DNA from: Gracilibacillus lacisalsi DSM 19029 | GTDB lineage: Bacteria; Bacillota; Bacilli; Bacillales; Amphibacillaceae | Direction of reading: 5' to 3' | Assembly: GCF_000377765.1 (NCBI RefSeq) | Contig: NZ_KB898669.1 | Location: 62,001-126,000 of the forward strand | DNA length: 64,000 nt | Part shown: one piece after another, positions 9,849 through 21,163 of the stretch | How positions within the stretch are numbered: position 1 is the stretch's first letter | Layout: each line of letters begins with the position of its first letter | Translations under genes and position numbers: made by a program | Notes under the pieces: generated by a model | Database searches by the model: none | What the model saw: the letters and a program-made list of their open reading frames with translations, nothing else | Told to the model about the DNA's origin: nothing

Positions 9849-10415
9849 ATGAAACTAATTTTAGCTTCTTCCTCACCTAGAAGACAGGAATTATTACAGC
9901 AAGTACATATCCCTTTTACCATAAGGAAACCTGATATCGATGAATCACAAATTACTGAAACCGATCCAGCAGAAAAGGTTAAACAGCTTGCTATGTTAAA
10001 AGGAAGAGAAGTACTGATTCAAGACAAAGATGAAGTAATTCTATCTTCGGATACAGTTGTTTCCTTTCAACAAAATATTTTCGAAAAACCGGCAGATAAG
10101 CAAGCAGCCTACAAAATGATTGAAGCGATGAACGGTAAAACACATGAAGTATATACTGGTGTGATGCTGCGTTCTGTAGAGCAGGAAGTTGTATTTGTAG
10201 AAAACACTAAAGTGGAATTTTGGTCATTAACAGAAGAAGAGATCATATCCTATATTGAAACAGATGAACCGTATGATAAAGCTGGTGGCTACGGAATCCA
10301 AAGCGTTGGTGCGATGTTTGTAAAAGGGATTATTGGTGACTATTATAACGTTGTCGGCCTACCTATTTCTCGTGTAGTACGAGAGTTAAGTAAATTTGAG
10401 ATTTTTCCCCGATAG
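9849..10415 (+). CDS. maf: Maf family nucleotide pyrophosphatase
   Basis: 188 residues, standard length for Maf/YhdE. Motifs in order: SSSPRR at 7-12 (nucleotide phosphate binding), SSDTVV at 66-71 with the catalytic Asp68, EKPADKQAA at 79-87, and GGYGIQ in the C-terminal part. Maf hydrolyses dTTP, UTP and some modified nucleotides. Overproduction blocks septation in B. subtilis. In many bacilli maf sits with mreBCD/radC; that linkage is not seen here. The ribosome site AAAAAGGAG precedes the ATG. A strong hairpin terminator follows. Confidence 0.95.
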   Translation: MKLILASSSPRRQELLQQVHIPFTIRKPDIDESQITETDPAEKVKQLAMLKGREVLIQDKDEVILSSDTVVSFQQNIFEKPADKQAAYKMIEAMNGKTHEVYTGVMLRSVEQEVVFVENTKVEFWSLTEEEIISYIETDEPYDKAGGYGIQSVGAMFVKGIIGDYYNVVGLPISRVVRELSKFEIFPR

Positions 10416-10433
10416 AATATAAGTAAGCTTCTC

Positions 10434-10461
10434 AGGAAAGTGATGCCACTTTCCTTTTTTT
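10434..10461 (+). terminator. Rho-independent terminator after maf
   Basis: GGAAAGTG, a short ATGC loop, CACTTTCC and then seven T residues. It lies about 20 bases after the maf stop. Confidence 0.9.
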
Positions 10462-10465
10462 ATGC

Positions 10466-10481
10466 AAAGAAGCGTTTACAT
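10466..10481. promoter_or_regulatory. cre-like site upstream of BMP lipoprotein
   Basis: AAAGAAGCGTTTACAT matches the CcpA cre consensus well in its right half (CGTTTACA) and poorly in the left. Located about 135 bases before the lipoprotein start. Catabolite control is only a suggestion. Confidence 0.3.
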
Positions 10482-10615
10482 GTAAATATTCTATTACATT
10501 TTACTGAAAACAATAGAATAATGAGTAAAAAGTATGTTATTTTAGAATGTGTTGTTTTAGGTATAAATACCTTTTAAAACAAGCTATATAATTCTAACAT
10601 CCCGGAGGTTAACAA

Positions 10616-11593
10616 ATGAGAAAATGGACTTTAGTATTATTTTTGTCACTTTTTATCGTGATGGCAGGCTGCTCTGAGCAAACTGACTCATCTACAATAG
10701 ATGACAAAGTTAAAATCGGTGTTATGTTGTCGGACGTCGGACTTGGTGACCAGTCCTTTAGTGACTCTGCTTTTTACGGATTGGAACATGCACGTGATGA
10801 ATTAGGTATACTTTTTAATTATCGTGAATTGGCAGAAGTCGGAGACTATCAAACTGGTTTAACCCAATTAATTGAGGAAGGCAATGACTTAATTATCGGT
10901 CTCGGATATATGATTGAAGAAGATTTAAAGAAAGCTGCAGAAGAATATCCTGATCAACAGTTCGTTATTGTTGATAGTGTGATAGATTTACCAAATGTAA
11001 CAAGCGTAACTTTTAAGGAACATGAAGGAAGTTTTCTGATCGGTGCTATTGCTGGTATGAAGACTGAATCCGATATCGTCGGATTTGTTGGTGGTGAGGA
11101 TACTCCACTCATCCGCAAATTTTTGAACGGCTATAAACAAGGTGTTGCTGCAACAAATCCTGATGCAACTGTATTAGACCAGTTTGCTGGAGACTTTGGA
11201 GATGATCAACTTGGTGAAGAAATTGCTGCTGAACTAATCGAAGAAGGAGCAGATTATATTTATCCATCTGCAGGTTTCACAGGTGTTGGTGTAATCAACC
11301 AAGCACAAGAAAAAGGCATTTATTCATTTGGGGTCGATTCTGATCAATATTATTTAGGTGAAGATACCGTTGTAACATCTATGATGAAAAATATCGATGT
11401 GGCGATGTACACATTAGCTACCGAACTGGTGGAAAATGGTGAACTAACAAGTGAACATTTAGAATTAGGTTTAAGTGATGACGGGGTTGGATTAGCTCCT
11501 ATTCGTGTTCTTTCTCTCACATCAGAAGAAGAAAATCAGCTGAATGAGCTGACAGACGATATCAACTCTAATGAGATTACGGTGAACGAATAA
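10616..11593 (+). CDS. BMP-family (Med/PnrA-like) substrate-binding lipoprotein
   Basis: 325 residues with a type II signal peptide. The lipobox MAGC puts the lipidated cysteine at residue 19. The rest is a periplasmic-binding-protein fold of the basic membrane protein family (KIGVMLSDVGLGDQSFSD, GFVGGEDTPLIRKF, GVDSDQYYLGED). Family members bind purine nucleosides or related ligands and normally deliver them to an ABC importer. No permease or ATPase gene is nearby. Instead a chemoreceptor follows 9 bases after the stop, so it may act as a ligand-binding coreceptor (inference). Ribosome site CGGAGG is well placed. Confidence 0.88.
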   Translation: MRKWTLVLFLSLFIVMAGCSEQTDSSTIDDKVKIGVMLSDVGLGDQSFSDSAFYGLEHARDELGILFNYRELAEVGDYQTGLTQLIEEGNDLIIGLGYMIEEDLKKAAEEYPDQQFVIVDSVIDLPNVTSVTFKEHEGSFLIGAIAGMKTESDIVGFVGGEDTPLIRKFLNGYKQGVAATNPDATVLDQFAGDFGDDQLGEEIAAELIEEGADYIYPSAGFTGVGVINQAQEKGIYSFGVDSDQYYLGEDTVVTSMMKNIDVAMYTLATELVENGELTSEHLELGLSDDGVGLAPIRVLSLTSEEENQLNELTDDINSNEITVNE

Positions 11594-11602
11594 GGAGAAA
11601 GG

Positions 11603-13252
11603 GTGAAACACATGAAATTAAAACAAAAATTAAGATTAAACTCTCTATTACCTTTGACTATCGCCTGTATTATTATCGGATTTATCGCATTTCAAATGAC
11701 ACAAATTCACTCTTCCAATAATGACAATGTCGAGCAGCTTGTGGATGTAGAGAAACTAAATAGTGCGATAATCTCCGTTGAGCAAGGCTTAAGTAGCTTT
11801 TCTCTAAACAAAACAGATGCAGATGCAGAGTCTGTGCAATTAAGCTTACAGAAAAGTTCGGATATTTTAGCGGAATTAGCAAATACCAAAAGAGCTGAAG
11901 ATCAAATTGACAGGATTGAAGAAAAATTAGCAACTTTAAACGATGATATCACTGTAGCTTTAGATGAAAAAGATGCAGCAGAAGCTAAAAAACAGTCGAT
12001 TCGAACTAGGGGCATTCAAAACGATATTCATTTATTACAATTAATCGTAGAGGAAAACTATCAAAAAGCACAACAACAACTAGAAACAAAGATTGATTCG
12101 GTCATCTTGTTTACGATTGTCTCAGGTATAGTGTTACTACTAGGAACAGGCAGCTTTTCTTTTATCACGACAAATCGGATCGTAAAACCAATTTATACAC
12201 TTACCGATCATGCTGACGCTATTTCCAATGGTGATCTTACTAGGTCAATAGCAGAAACAGCACGGAAAGATGAAGTTGGACAGTTACATAATAGTTTCGC
12301 CCGAATGAATCAAGATTTAAAAGAGTTAATTGCTAATGTATTAGAAACAGCGCAAAGTGTCGCTGCTTCTGCAGAACAATTAAGTGCTAATGCTGATGAA
12401 ACGTCAACAGCTACTGAGCAAATTGCCAATTCCATTCAAGAGGTATCAGATGGATCTGAACAACAACTTAATAATGTTGATCAATCTAACCGAAATGTCG
12501 AACAGATCTCAAAAGATATGGATGCTATCTCAACTCGCATTTCACGTGCAACAGAATCTTCCAATCATGCTTCAGAACAATCTGAGCAAGGAATGGATAC
12601 AGTGAAGCGTGTTAGCGAACAAATGGCGATTATCAATCAAAACACCGAAGACACTGGCCAAGTAATCGAAGGACTAAATAATCATTCCCAAGAAATTAAT
12701 AAAATCGTCGATATGATAACCGATATCGCTGAGCAAACCAATTTGCTTGCACTGAATGCAGCAATTGAAGCAGCACGTGCCGGAGAACATGGAAAAGGTT
12801 TTGCGGTAGTAGCTGATGAGGTAAGAAAATTAGCAGAAGAATCCGGACAATCCGCTCGTCAAATAAATGATTTAATTGCGGTGATGCAACAAACAACTGG
12901 TAAAGCAGTACAATCAATGGAAGCAGGAAATGAGGCAGTGAAACAAGGTTCCTCCCTTGTATCTGAAGCAAGTGATGCATTCGGAAATATTACAAAGGTT
13001 GTCACAGATGTTCAGGAACGAATGGAGGAAGTGACGACTTCACTTGATCAAATGAAAAACAATAACGAAACACTCGTTACATCAATGAATCACGTTTCAA
13101 CCATTACTGAAAAAACTGCTCATCACTCTCAGGAAGTGGCTAGTGCGACGGAGGAACAAACCGCCTCTATTCAAGAAGTATCAGCTGCTACTAAAGTGTT
13201 AGCAGAAATGGCACAAGAATTACAGGATAAAGTAAGTCGATTTAAAATCTAG
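11603..13252 (+). CDS. Methyl-accepting chemotaxis protein
   Basis: About 549 residues. Membrane span 1 at about 14-31, an extracellular helical sensor of about 130 residues, span 2 at about 168-190, HAMP to about 240, then the signalling coiled coil. The conserved hairpin tip [23 protein letters not shown]... is visible, which contacts CheA/CheW. The start is either GTG 11603 (5 bases from AAGGAG) or ATG 11612 (8 bases after AAAGGG). Cotranscribed with the upstream BMP lipoprotein, which is probably its ligand-binding partner. Tandem hairpins follow. Confidence 0.93.
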   Translation: MKHMKLKQKLRLNSLLPLTIACIIIGFIAFQMTQIHSSNNDNVEQLVDVEKLNSAIISVEQGLSSFSLNKTDADAESVQLSLQKSSDILAELANTKRAEDQIDRIEEKLATLNDDITVALDEKDAAEAKKQSIRTRGIQNDIHLLQLIVEENYQKAQQQLETKIDSVILFTIVSGIVLLLGTGSFSFITTNRIVKPIYTLTDHADAISNGDLTRSIAETARKDEVGQLHNSFARMNQDLKELIANVLETAQSVAASAEQLSANADETSTATEQIANSIQEVSDGSEQQLNNVDQSNRNVEQISKDMDAISTRISRATESSNHASEQSEQGMDTVKRVSEQMAIINQNTEDTGQVIEGLNNHSQEINKIVDMITDIAEQTNLLALNAAIEAARAGEHGKGFAVVADEVRKLAEESGQSARQINDLIAVMQQTTGKAVQSMEAGNEAVKQGSSLVSEASDAFGNITKVVTDVQERMEEVTTSLDQMKNNNETLVTSMNHVSTITEKTAHHSQEVASATEEQTASIQEVSAATKVLAEMAQELQDKVSRFKI

Positions 13253-13272
13253 TAAAATAGATTGCTATACGT

Positions 13273-13316
13273 CATGGCATACCAGTTACATTAGTGATTG
13301 GTATGCTATTTTTTAT
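13273..13316 (+). terminator. Terminator after chemoreceptor gene
   Basis: GGCATACCA, a 13-base loop, TGGTATGC, then ATTTTTT. Confidence 0.85.
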
Positions 13317-13358
13317 AAAATAGGAGTTGGGATATTTTAGAATTAACTCCTATTTTAT
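13317..13358. terminator. Second, adjacent hairpin
   Basis: AAAATAGGAGTT pairs with AACTCCTATTTT around a loop of about 16 bases. It directly follows the first terminator and works on either strand, probably as a backup terminator. Confidence 0.6.
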
Positions 13359-13499
13359 GTTAAGATAAAACTAAGGTATTGTGAAAATACAAAAAATATA
13401 TCCAAACGGAATGTACTAGGTATCATAATCGGATAACATACGTTTTACAATAGTTGATACATCTCATAGATACCAAATTTATCTTTAGGAGCTATTCAC

Positions 13500-14432
13500 A
13501 TGACTACCTACCATATAGATCCTCAAAAACAAACTCTCCATGGTTCTTTTTCAAAACATCTCAAAACTATATTAACTATAAACTCAGGTGATTCCGTTCG
13601 CTATTCTACTTTGGATGCATTATGGGGATTAGAACCTTTTCAATCAACTGGTTATCGAAGGACTTTTGAGACAAAAGGGTTAAAGGGAAACAATGGCCAT
13701 GCTCTCTGTGGTCCAATAGCCATTAATGGTGCTAAACCTGGAATGGTTCTGATGATTAAAGTGAATGAAATACGCCCCTCTTCATGGGGCTGGAGTTTTG
13801 CAGGTGGTTCCAAGCAAGTCAAAAATCGACTCGGCATAGGAGAACAAGATCCATACCACTTAAACTGGGATTTGGACCCTGTAAATATGATTGGTACGAG
13901 TCAACTGAATCATCGTGTTTCCTTATCGCCATTCATGGGGACGATGGGCATGCCACCTAATGAATCTGGCATTCATTCAACCATACCACCAAGATTTTGT
14001 GGTGGGAACATGGATTGTAAGGAGCTAGTGGAGGGAAGTATTTTATATCTCCCAATTCCTGTTTCTCGGGGGTTGTTCTCAGTTGGTGATGGCCATGCCC
14101 TACAGGGAGATGGTGAGATAAGCACTCAAGCTATTGAATGTCCAATGGATCTGGTAGACTTAACTTTTACAATAAAAGCTGATCAACACTTATCAATGCC
14201 GCGCGCCAATACACCTGCAGGCTGGATCACATTCGGCTTTCACGAAGATCTTGATGAAGCTTGTTTCATTGCACTTGAAGGTATGCTAGACCTTATGCAA
14301 GAACTGTACGATTTCAGCAGAAAAGAGGCCTACACACTAGCTAGTTTGATAGTGAATTTAAGAATTACTCAAATAGTTAATGGAGCGAAAGGGGTACACG
14401 CCATTCTGCCTCACGATTCGTTTACTCATTAA
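13500..14432 (+). CDS. Acetamidase/formamidase family protein
   Basis: 310 residues of the FmdA/AmdA family, which hydrolyse short-chain amides to ammonium and carboxylate. Seen: N-terminal SGDSVRYSTLDALWG, GHALCGPIAINGAKPGM, the HSTIPPRFCGGNMDCKEL metal/active-site region, and VGDGHALQGDGEIS. Length matches the family. Stands alone with a ribosome site (AGGAG) 7 bases before ATG. No amide transporter or urea genes nearby, so the physiological amide is unknown. Confidence 0.9.
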   Translation: MTTYHIDPQKQTLHGSFSKHLKTILTINSGDSVRYSTLDALWGLEPFQSTGYRRTFETKGLKGNNGHALCGPIAINGAKPGMVLMIKVNEIRPSSWGWSFAGGSKQVKNRLGIGEQDPYHLNWDLDPVNMIGTSQLNHRVSLSPFMGTMGMPPNESGIHSTIPPRFCGGNMDCKELVEGSILYLPIPVSRGLFSVGDGHALQGDGEISTQAIECPMDLVDLTFTIKADQHLSMPRANTPAGWITFGFHEDLDEACFIALEGMLDLMQELYDFSRKEAYTLASLIVNLRITQIVNGAKGVHAILPHDSFTH

Positions 14433-14519
14433 ACATATCTGTTTTGCTCATCGAGAAAAAGTGATTTTCCCTCCGTGGGGATTTTACGGACGATTAAACC
14501 TCAATAAAGGAGTGTTAAT

Positions 14520-14714
14520 ATGACAGAAGAAAAAGAAACACCAGAAAAAAGAAGAGAACGAATGAGACAAGAAGAATTGAAAGGAAATCCTTCTGGAAGT
14601 ATTCATGGGAGTGGGTTACCTGATTTGGTCGGCGGGTTAGGTTGGAAAGGTACAGGAATACTTATTCTAATTATCCTAGTAGCTTTTATCATTTATTCTG
14701 TTTTCTTTCGATAG
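14520..14714 (+). CDS. Small membrane protein, DUF6366 type
   Basis: 64 residues: a charged N-terminal half (EKRRERMRQEELKGNP), a Gly-rich patch and one C-terminal membrane span (about 44-62). The pattern matches the DUF6366 family of small bacillar proteins of unknown function. AAAGGAG lies 8 bases before the ATG. A long perfect-stem hairpin follows. Confidence 0.75.
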   Translation: MTEEKETPEKRRERMRQEELKGNPSGSIHGSGLPDLVGGLGWKGTGILILIILVAFIIYSVFFR

Positions 14715-14740
14715 CTAAATAGTGCTTTATGAATCAGAGC

Positions 14741-14800
14741 CCTTCTAATGTAGATACAATAGTTATTTCATCAAAAAAACTACATTAGAAGGTTTTAATG
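14741..14800 (+). terminator. Hairpin terminator after DUF6366 gene
   Basis: A 13-base perfect stem (CCTTCTAATGTAG / CTACATTAGAAGG) around a loop of about 24 bases, followed by TTTTAATG. Confidence 0.75.
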
Positions 14801-14837
14801 TAGTTCAGACAGTCAATCAATAATTTCAAGTATAATG

Positions 14838-15311
14838 CTACTTTACATCGAAGGCTTCTTGATAATACTCTCGCAATGTCTCGACATTATCCTTCCACAC
14901 CACTGGTTCACCGTAAACAAGTTGTTGAAATACTTCAAGACAGCGATGCCACCCCGCAGCGATATACATCGCCATAGATGCGTCATCGAAAGAATGCTTA
15001 AATGTAAATAGACAACCATCTTCTTTTTCCGTTATTCGCATATCAAGTAAATCGTCTACTTCTTTGAAAACAAACGTGTGCGGTTCCTCTAATTCCAATA
15101 CTTCTCCTTCATAAACAGAACCTTCCCCATCGTCAAACTTCAGCTTACCACCGACTTCTACTTCCATTTCCATTGTTGCGAATGGATACCATTGGATAAA
15201 GAAAGTCGGGTCAATTAAGGTAGCAAATACTTTTTCTGAGGAAAATGGGAATTCACATTCAAATGTTAATGAATATCGTTCATTGTGCTGGCTAAGTGTA
15301 CCGTAATTCAT
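14838..15311 (-). CDS. SRPBCC (START-like/AHSA1) domain protein
   Basis: 157 residues with the helix-grip fold pattern of the polyketide cyclase/AHSA1 family: RYSLTFECEFPFSSEKVFATLIDPTFF near the N-terminus, an acidic beta sheet, and a long C-terminal helix (AAGWHRCLEVFQQLV). These proteins bind hydrophobic ligands or, in AHSA1 relatives, stimulate Hsp90. The ligand here cannot be guessed. AGGAGG precedes the ATG. It is transcribed divergently from a VOC-family gene; 15312-15450 holds both promoters. Confidence 0.85.
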   Translation of the reverse strand: MNYGTLSQHNERYSLTFECEFPFSSEKVFATLIDPTFFIQWYPFATMEMEVEVGGKLKFDDGEGSVYEGEVLELEEPHTFVFKEVDDLLDMRITEKEDGCLFTFKHSFDDASMAMYIAAGWHRCLEVFQQLVYGEPVVWKDNVETLREYYQEAFDVK

Positions 15312-15450
15312 TGCAACAACCTCCTTTTGGATGCTATTTTAACACAAAAACTGACGACAGTATTACGAAAGCATTATTTAGCATTGACTAGTTTACTGTC
15401 GCATAATATGGTTATATTACTAAAGCTTACAAAAAAGAGGAGCTGTTGGT

Positions 15451-15801
15451 ATGAATCCATTAAATAACAAAATTACCGCTGTATTTATTCCCGTGAAGAA
15501 TATTGAAAAAGCTCGTGACTGGTATTGTGATTTACTAGATAAAGAACCTCATGATGACTTTCCTGGAGGACACCTCTATGTTATCGAATTAGACGGATTA
15601 AATGTCGTTTTGGACAGTAAAATTCATCGAGAAGAAACGATTTTGAAAACACCTGCCTTCCATTTTGATACAGATAATATTGAAGTGGCCTATCAATATA
15701 TCGAAAGCAAAGGTGTAGAATTACTTTCAGATATTCAATTTGGCCATTTTTTCACATTTAAAGATCTAGATGGTAACCACATGATGGTATGTAAACGATA
15801 G
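15451..15801 (+). CDS. VOC family (glyoxalase-like) protein
   Basis: 116 residues with the two beta-alpha-beta-beta-beta modules of vicinal oxygen chelate proteins: a first module from KITAVFIPVKNIEKARDWY, a second around PAFHFDTDNIEVAYQYIES, and the terminal FKDLDGNHMMV. Members include glyoxalase I, dioxygenases and drug-binding proteins; no specific activity is evident. AGAGGAG precedes the ATG. A GNAT gene follows directly, probably on the same transcript. Confidence 0.88.
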   Translation: MNPLNNKITAVFIPVKNIEKARDWYCDLLDKEPHDDFPGGHLYVIELDGLNVVLDSKIHREETILKTPAFHFDTDNIEVAYQYIESKGVELLSDIQFGHFFTFKDLDGNHMMVCKR

Positions 15802-15821
15802 AAATGAAAGGTAGTGGAACA

Positions 15822-16391
15822 ATGGAAGTAGAAGATATATTTAGTGATTTTCCGATCTTGGAAACGGATCGACTACTACTACGAAAGGTATCTTTAGGGG
15901 ATGTTCGTGATACCTATGCCTATGGTTCTAATCAGGAAGTATCGAAATATGTAACATGGGAAACCCACCAGTCTTTAGATGAAACACTAGCATTTGTCGA
16001 ATATATTATTAGTAGATATGAAAGTAATTATCTCGCTCCTTGGGCAATCGAATGGAAAGATCAGCAGAGAATGATAGGGACGATTGATTTTGTCTCATGG
16101 GATACACAGCAACATATTGCGGAACTCGGCTATGTGATTTCTCAGGACTATTGGGGCAAAGGGATTGTCACGGAAGCTGTTAAAGAAGTTATTAAGTTTG
16201 GTTTCAACCATATGGACTTAGAACGGATTCAGGCAAAATGTTTAGTAGAAAACATCGGTTCAGCAAGAGTGATGGAGAAAGCAGGTATGATGTTTGAAGG
16301 AGTATTAAGAAAAGCAGTATATGGCAAAGGGCAGCATTGGGATGTAAAGATCTATTCGATTTTGAGAGAAGAATTTGCTGCACAAGACTGA
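15822..16391 (+). CDS. GNAT acetyltransferase (RimJ/RimL type)
   Basis: About 189 residues. The fold signature runs from ILETDRLLLRKVSLGDVRDTYAY through the acetyl-CoA loop region (ELGYVISQDYWGKGIVTEA) to LVENIGSARVMEKAGMMFEG. This matches protein N-terminal acetyltransferases of the RimJ/RimL group. Target unknown. I choose ATG 15822 because AAAGGTAGTGG lies upstream at good spacing; the earlier in-frame ATG at 15804 lacks a ribosome site. Confidence 0.87.
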   Translation: MEVEDIFSDFPILETDRLLLRKVSLGDVRDTYAYGSNQEVSKYVTWETHQSLDETLAFVEYIISRYESNYLAPWAIEWKDQQRMIGTIDFVSWDTQQHIAELGYVISQDYWGKGIVTEAVKEVIKFGFNHMDLERIQAKCLVENIGSARVMEKAGMMFEGVLRKAVYGKGQHWDVKIYSILREEFAAQD

Positions 16392-16417
16392 AAAGTAGCT
16401 TGTTAATCCCTAAATAA

Positions 16418-16457
16418 TTTGTAAAACACCGCTCAAGTAACCACTGGAGCGGTGCTA
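16418..16457. terminator. Shared terminator between convergent genes
   Basis: CACCGCTC and GAGCGGTG form a stem around ACTTACTTGG-like loop bases between the GNAT gene and the convergent rph-like gene. A-rich on the left flank, so best suited to the minus strand. Confidence 0.65.
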
Positions 16458-16463
16458 CATTAA

Positions 16464-19079
<2,616 letters not shown>

Positions 19080-19217
19080 TCACTCCTAACCATTAAAGTA
19101 CTATTGATTTTAGCAGTAGGAAATGAGAATAAATAGTCTATATTTCCCTTTTTTTGTGTGCTATAATTAAAGTAGAAAGAATATTGTGCCTAAGTTCTTC
19201 ACTTCTAATAAAAGAAT

Positions 19218-19268
19218 AAAAACACCTTCGTTTCATATGGAATTCATAGAACGAAGGTGTTTTTTATT
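19218..19268. terminator. Bidirectional hairpin terminator
   Basis: AACACCTTCGTT and AACGAAGGTGTT form a long stem, flanked by A-run on the left and T-run on the right. It lies between the DUF2935 gene stop and the rph promoter region, so it insulates rph from upstream minus-strand transcription. Confidence 0.85.
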
Positions 19269-19312
19269 TTTATATTAAAATCTATTGTTTTGTTCAGTAA
19301 TAATTGGCTAAC

Positions 19313-20095
19313 TCAATTTCCAGTAACTTGCTTGGACTGGGCCACTTTCATTAAGTAATATTGTTCCTCACGAGCCATGTGATCAGCCATTGAGGCAGTA
19401 AATGTACTTAATACCTCTGCACTAAGCTCCATTTCTTCCAATTCATGCAAAAAAGTTTTAAATAAACCTATTTCTACCTCCACGTCATTATTAAACTTTT
19501 TTAATGCGGGGAATGCGTTAACATTGGAACGTAAATAACCGGTCAGCTCTACTGCTTTTAAATAAAATTGATTAAAATGCTCTGTGAATGCATGACTTTT
19601 CTCTTTTAAACGTTTCTCGACACCATCCATTTCATCATTAATCGCGCCCGCATGACCAGATGCATCCAGTAACCAGACAAGGTGATGATGTAATTCATGG
19701 AAAATAGGTGGTACCTCTCCTTGCTTCAGATAGCCTAGTATCAACAAATATTCTTCCAATTCATTAACCATATGATTCAAAAATGTAGGTGTCAAATGAA
19801 TCCCCATTTGACCCGTCAAGTGCCGTTCAATAATGGAAAGCTTGAATTCTCTGAATTGCTTAGTGAGATCCTCCACCATAATCGAGAATGAAATGGCATT
19901 GGACGTATCAATAGCACTTGATTGGGCAAGCAATTGATCATACTGTGAGCGAAACATTTTGGCTTTTTCAATATCCTCAGTTTGTGATGGGTAAAGGGAA
20001 TCATGAATAAACCGAGCGTGATCTCCGAGCACCTGCAACCAAAATTGATGTTCAAACACAGCACTTTTTAAGTAATTGGATTTCAAACCAGACAT
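19313..20095 (-). CDS. DUF2935 domain protein
   Basis: About 260 residues, nearly all helical, made of two related halves each beginning with an EHxFW/HxxR-type pattern (AVFEHQFWLQVLGDHARFIHDSL; later FLHELEEMEL and MADHMAREEQYYLM). This is the DUF2935 family of bacilli, a putative di-metal four-helix-bundle protein of unknown function. The frame extends to TTG 20134 without a ribosome site. ATG 20095 directly abuts AAAAAAGGGG, and TTG 20086 lies 9 bases after the same site, so the true start is one of the latter two. Confidence 0.8.
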   Translation of the reverse strand: MSGLKSNYLKSAVFEHQFWLQVLGDHARFIHDSLYPSQTEDIEKAKMFRSQYDQLLAQSSAIDTSNAISFSIMVEDLTKQFREFKLSIIERHLTGQMGIHLTPTFLNHMVNELEEYLLILGYLKQGEVPPIFHELHHHLVWLLDASGHAGAINDEMDGVEKRLKEKSHAFTEHFNQFYLKAVELTGYLRSNVNAFPALKKFNNDVEVEIGLFKTFLHELEEMELSAEVLSTFTASMADHMAREEQYYLMKVAQSKQVTGN

Positions 20096-20160
20096 CCCCT
20101 TTTTTATGCAATGATGGTTTATTGTATTCGGCAAACAGGGGAAATATTAACGAAATACTC

Positions 20161-20391
20161 TCAGATTAACGTGTATGTTCCTCTAGTTAGTCTTTTCAAT
20201 CTTCTATATTCTGCTGGTACAGACGAAGAAGAATTCCCACCATAATTAAGCGGAACCATATCTGCTAAAGTAGTGCCAATATCTTTCCACTTTTGTTTAT
20301 ATTGCTGACCGATATATATTTCCACTTCTAGAATAGTCATTGGCTTTTGTTTTTCAATGAAACATTCTAAAATAGCTTCATATAACGTCAT
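20161..20391 (-). CDS. Small protein, possible winged-helix
   Basis: 76 residues. The first 55 have an alternating helix pattern (LYEAILECFIEKQKPMTILEVEIYIG...) reminiscent of HARE/winged-helix N-terminal modules. The end is basic (RRLKRLTRGTYTLI) with a beta-wing look. AAAGGTGAGATC precedes the ATG. No family is recognised with confidence; DNA binding is inference only. Confidence 0.6.
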   Translation of the reverse strand: MTLYEAILECFIEKQKPMTILEVEIYIGQQYKQKWKDIGTTLADMVPLNYGGNSSSSVPAEYRRLKRLTRGTYTLI

Positions 20392-20463
20392 GATCTCACC
20401 TTTCCTTATTTGTTCAGTAATTTATTTTATAGCGAGAAGCAACAATCTATGAATAAGAATGAT

Positions 20464-20512
20464 AAAAAGACAGAATCCAATTCACTATTTGGACTTCTGT
20501 CTTTTTTTCACT
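20464..20512. terminator. Hairpin terminator after 186-residue membrane protein gene
   Basis: AAAAAGACAGAA with TTCTGTCTTTTT form the stem; T-run on the right, A-run on the left, so it may serve both directions. Confidence 0.7.
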
Positions 20513-20532
20513 TTTTATTTAGGGAATTCCGA

Positions 20533-21093
20533 TTAACTCTCTTCTGGATAAAACTCATAACGAAACCAGGAAAAATTCGGATCACCAAAATCAGTATCGA
20601 TTTGTTTCGTCTCACCCGGCTCCAATGAAATATCAAAAACCTTATCATTAATTATATTCTCGTTATCATCATAAATCGCAACTCTTATCTTCCCATGAAA
20701 CTCCCATTCTTCATGGAAATTTTTAGCGTAAACATAAGATGTGACATTGTCATTTTCTCTGAGTGGTTCAACTAAACCAACCAGTTCTTTGTTTTGTGCC
20801 CGTTCTTTACTCTCTTCAAAAACTTCACTTAACCTTTCTTCTATATACGCATCATTAGCTGGAGTTGCCACTTCTATATCATTCAACTGAGTTTGATCAG
20901 CAGATACATTTATATAAATAAAAAATGAGACAAATACAAAATTAAATAATAATGCTAATATCCCCGATTTCACAGTCGTCTTTACTGGATATCTCCCAAG
21001 TATCATCGCCGTCAATGCAACTACAGAAAAAAACACTGTCACCCATTGCCATTTTGAAAAGATAATATCATTTACAATATCCAAAATCTTCAC
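20533..21093 (-). CDS. Membrane protein, unknown function
   Basis: 186 residues. Two hydrophobic segments (about 15-33 and 39-60) are followed by an acidic helical stretch and a beta-rich C-terminal domain of about 75 residues with FxLyD-like features (SLEPGETKQID near the end). The latter resembles extracytoplasmic beta-sandwich domains of bacillar lipoproteins. Divergently transcribed from the 374-residue membrane protein. Role unknown. Confidence 0.65.
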   Translation of the reverse strand: MKILDIVNDIIFSKWQWVTVFFSVVALTAMILGRYPVKTTVKSGILALLFNFVFVSFFIYINVSADQTQLNDIEVATPANDAYIEERLSEVFEESKERAQNKELVGLVEPLRENDNVTSYVYAKNFHEEWEFHGKIRVAIYDDNENIINDKVFDISLEPGETKQIDTDFGDPNFSWFRYEFYPEES

Positions 21094-21163
21094 AACTTTC
21101 TTTTTTTTGTTATACTTATTTTAGCAAATATTCATTTATCTAACTACATTTTGGGAGGGAAAT

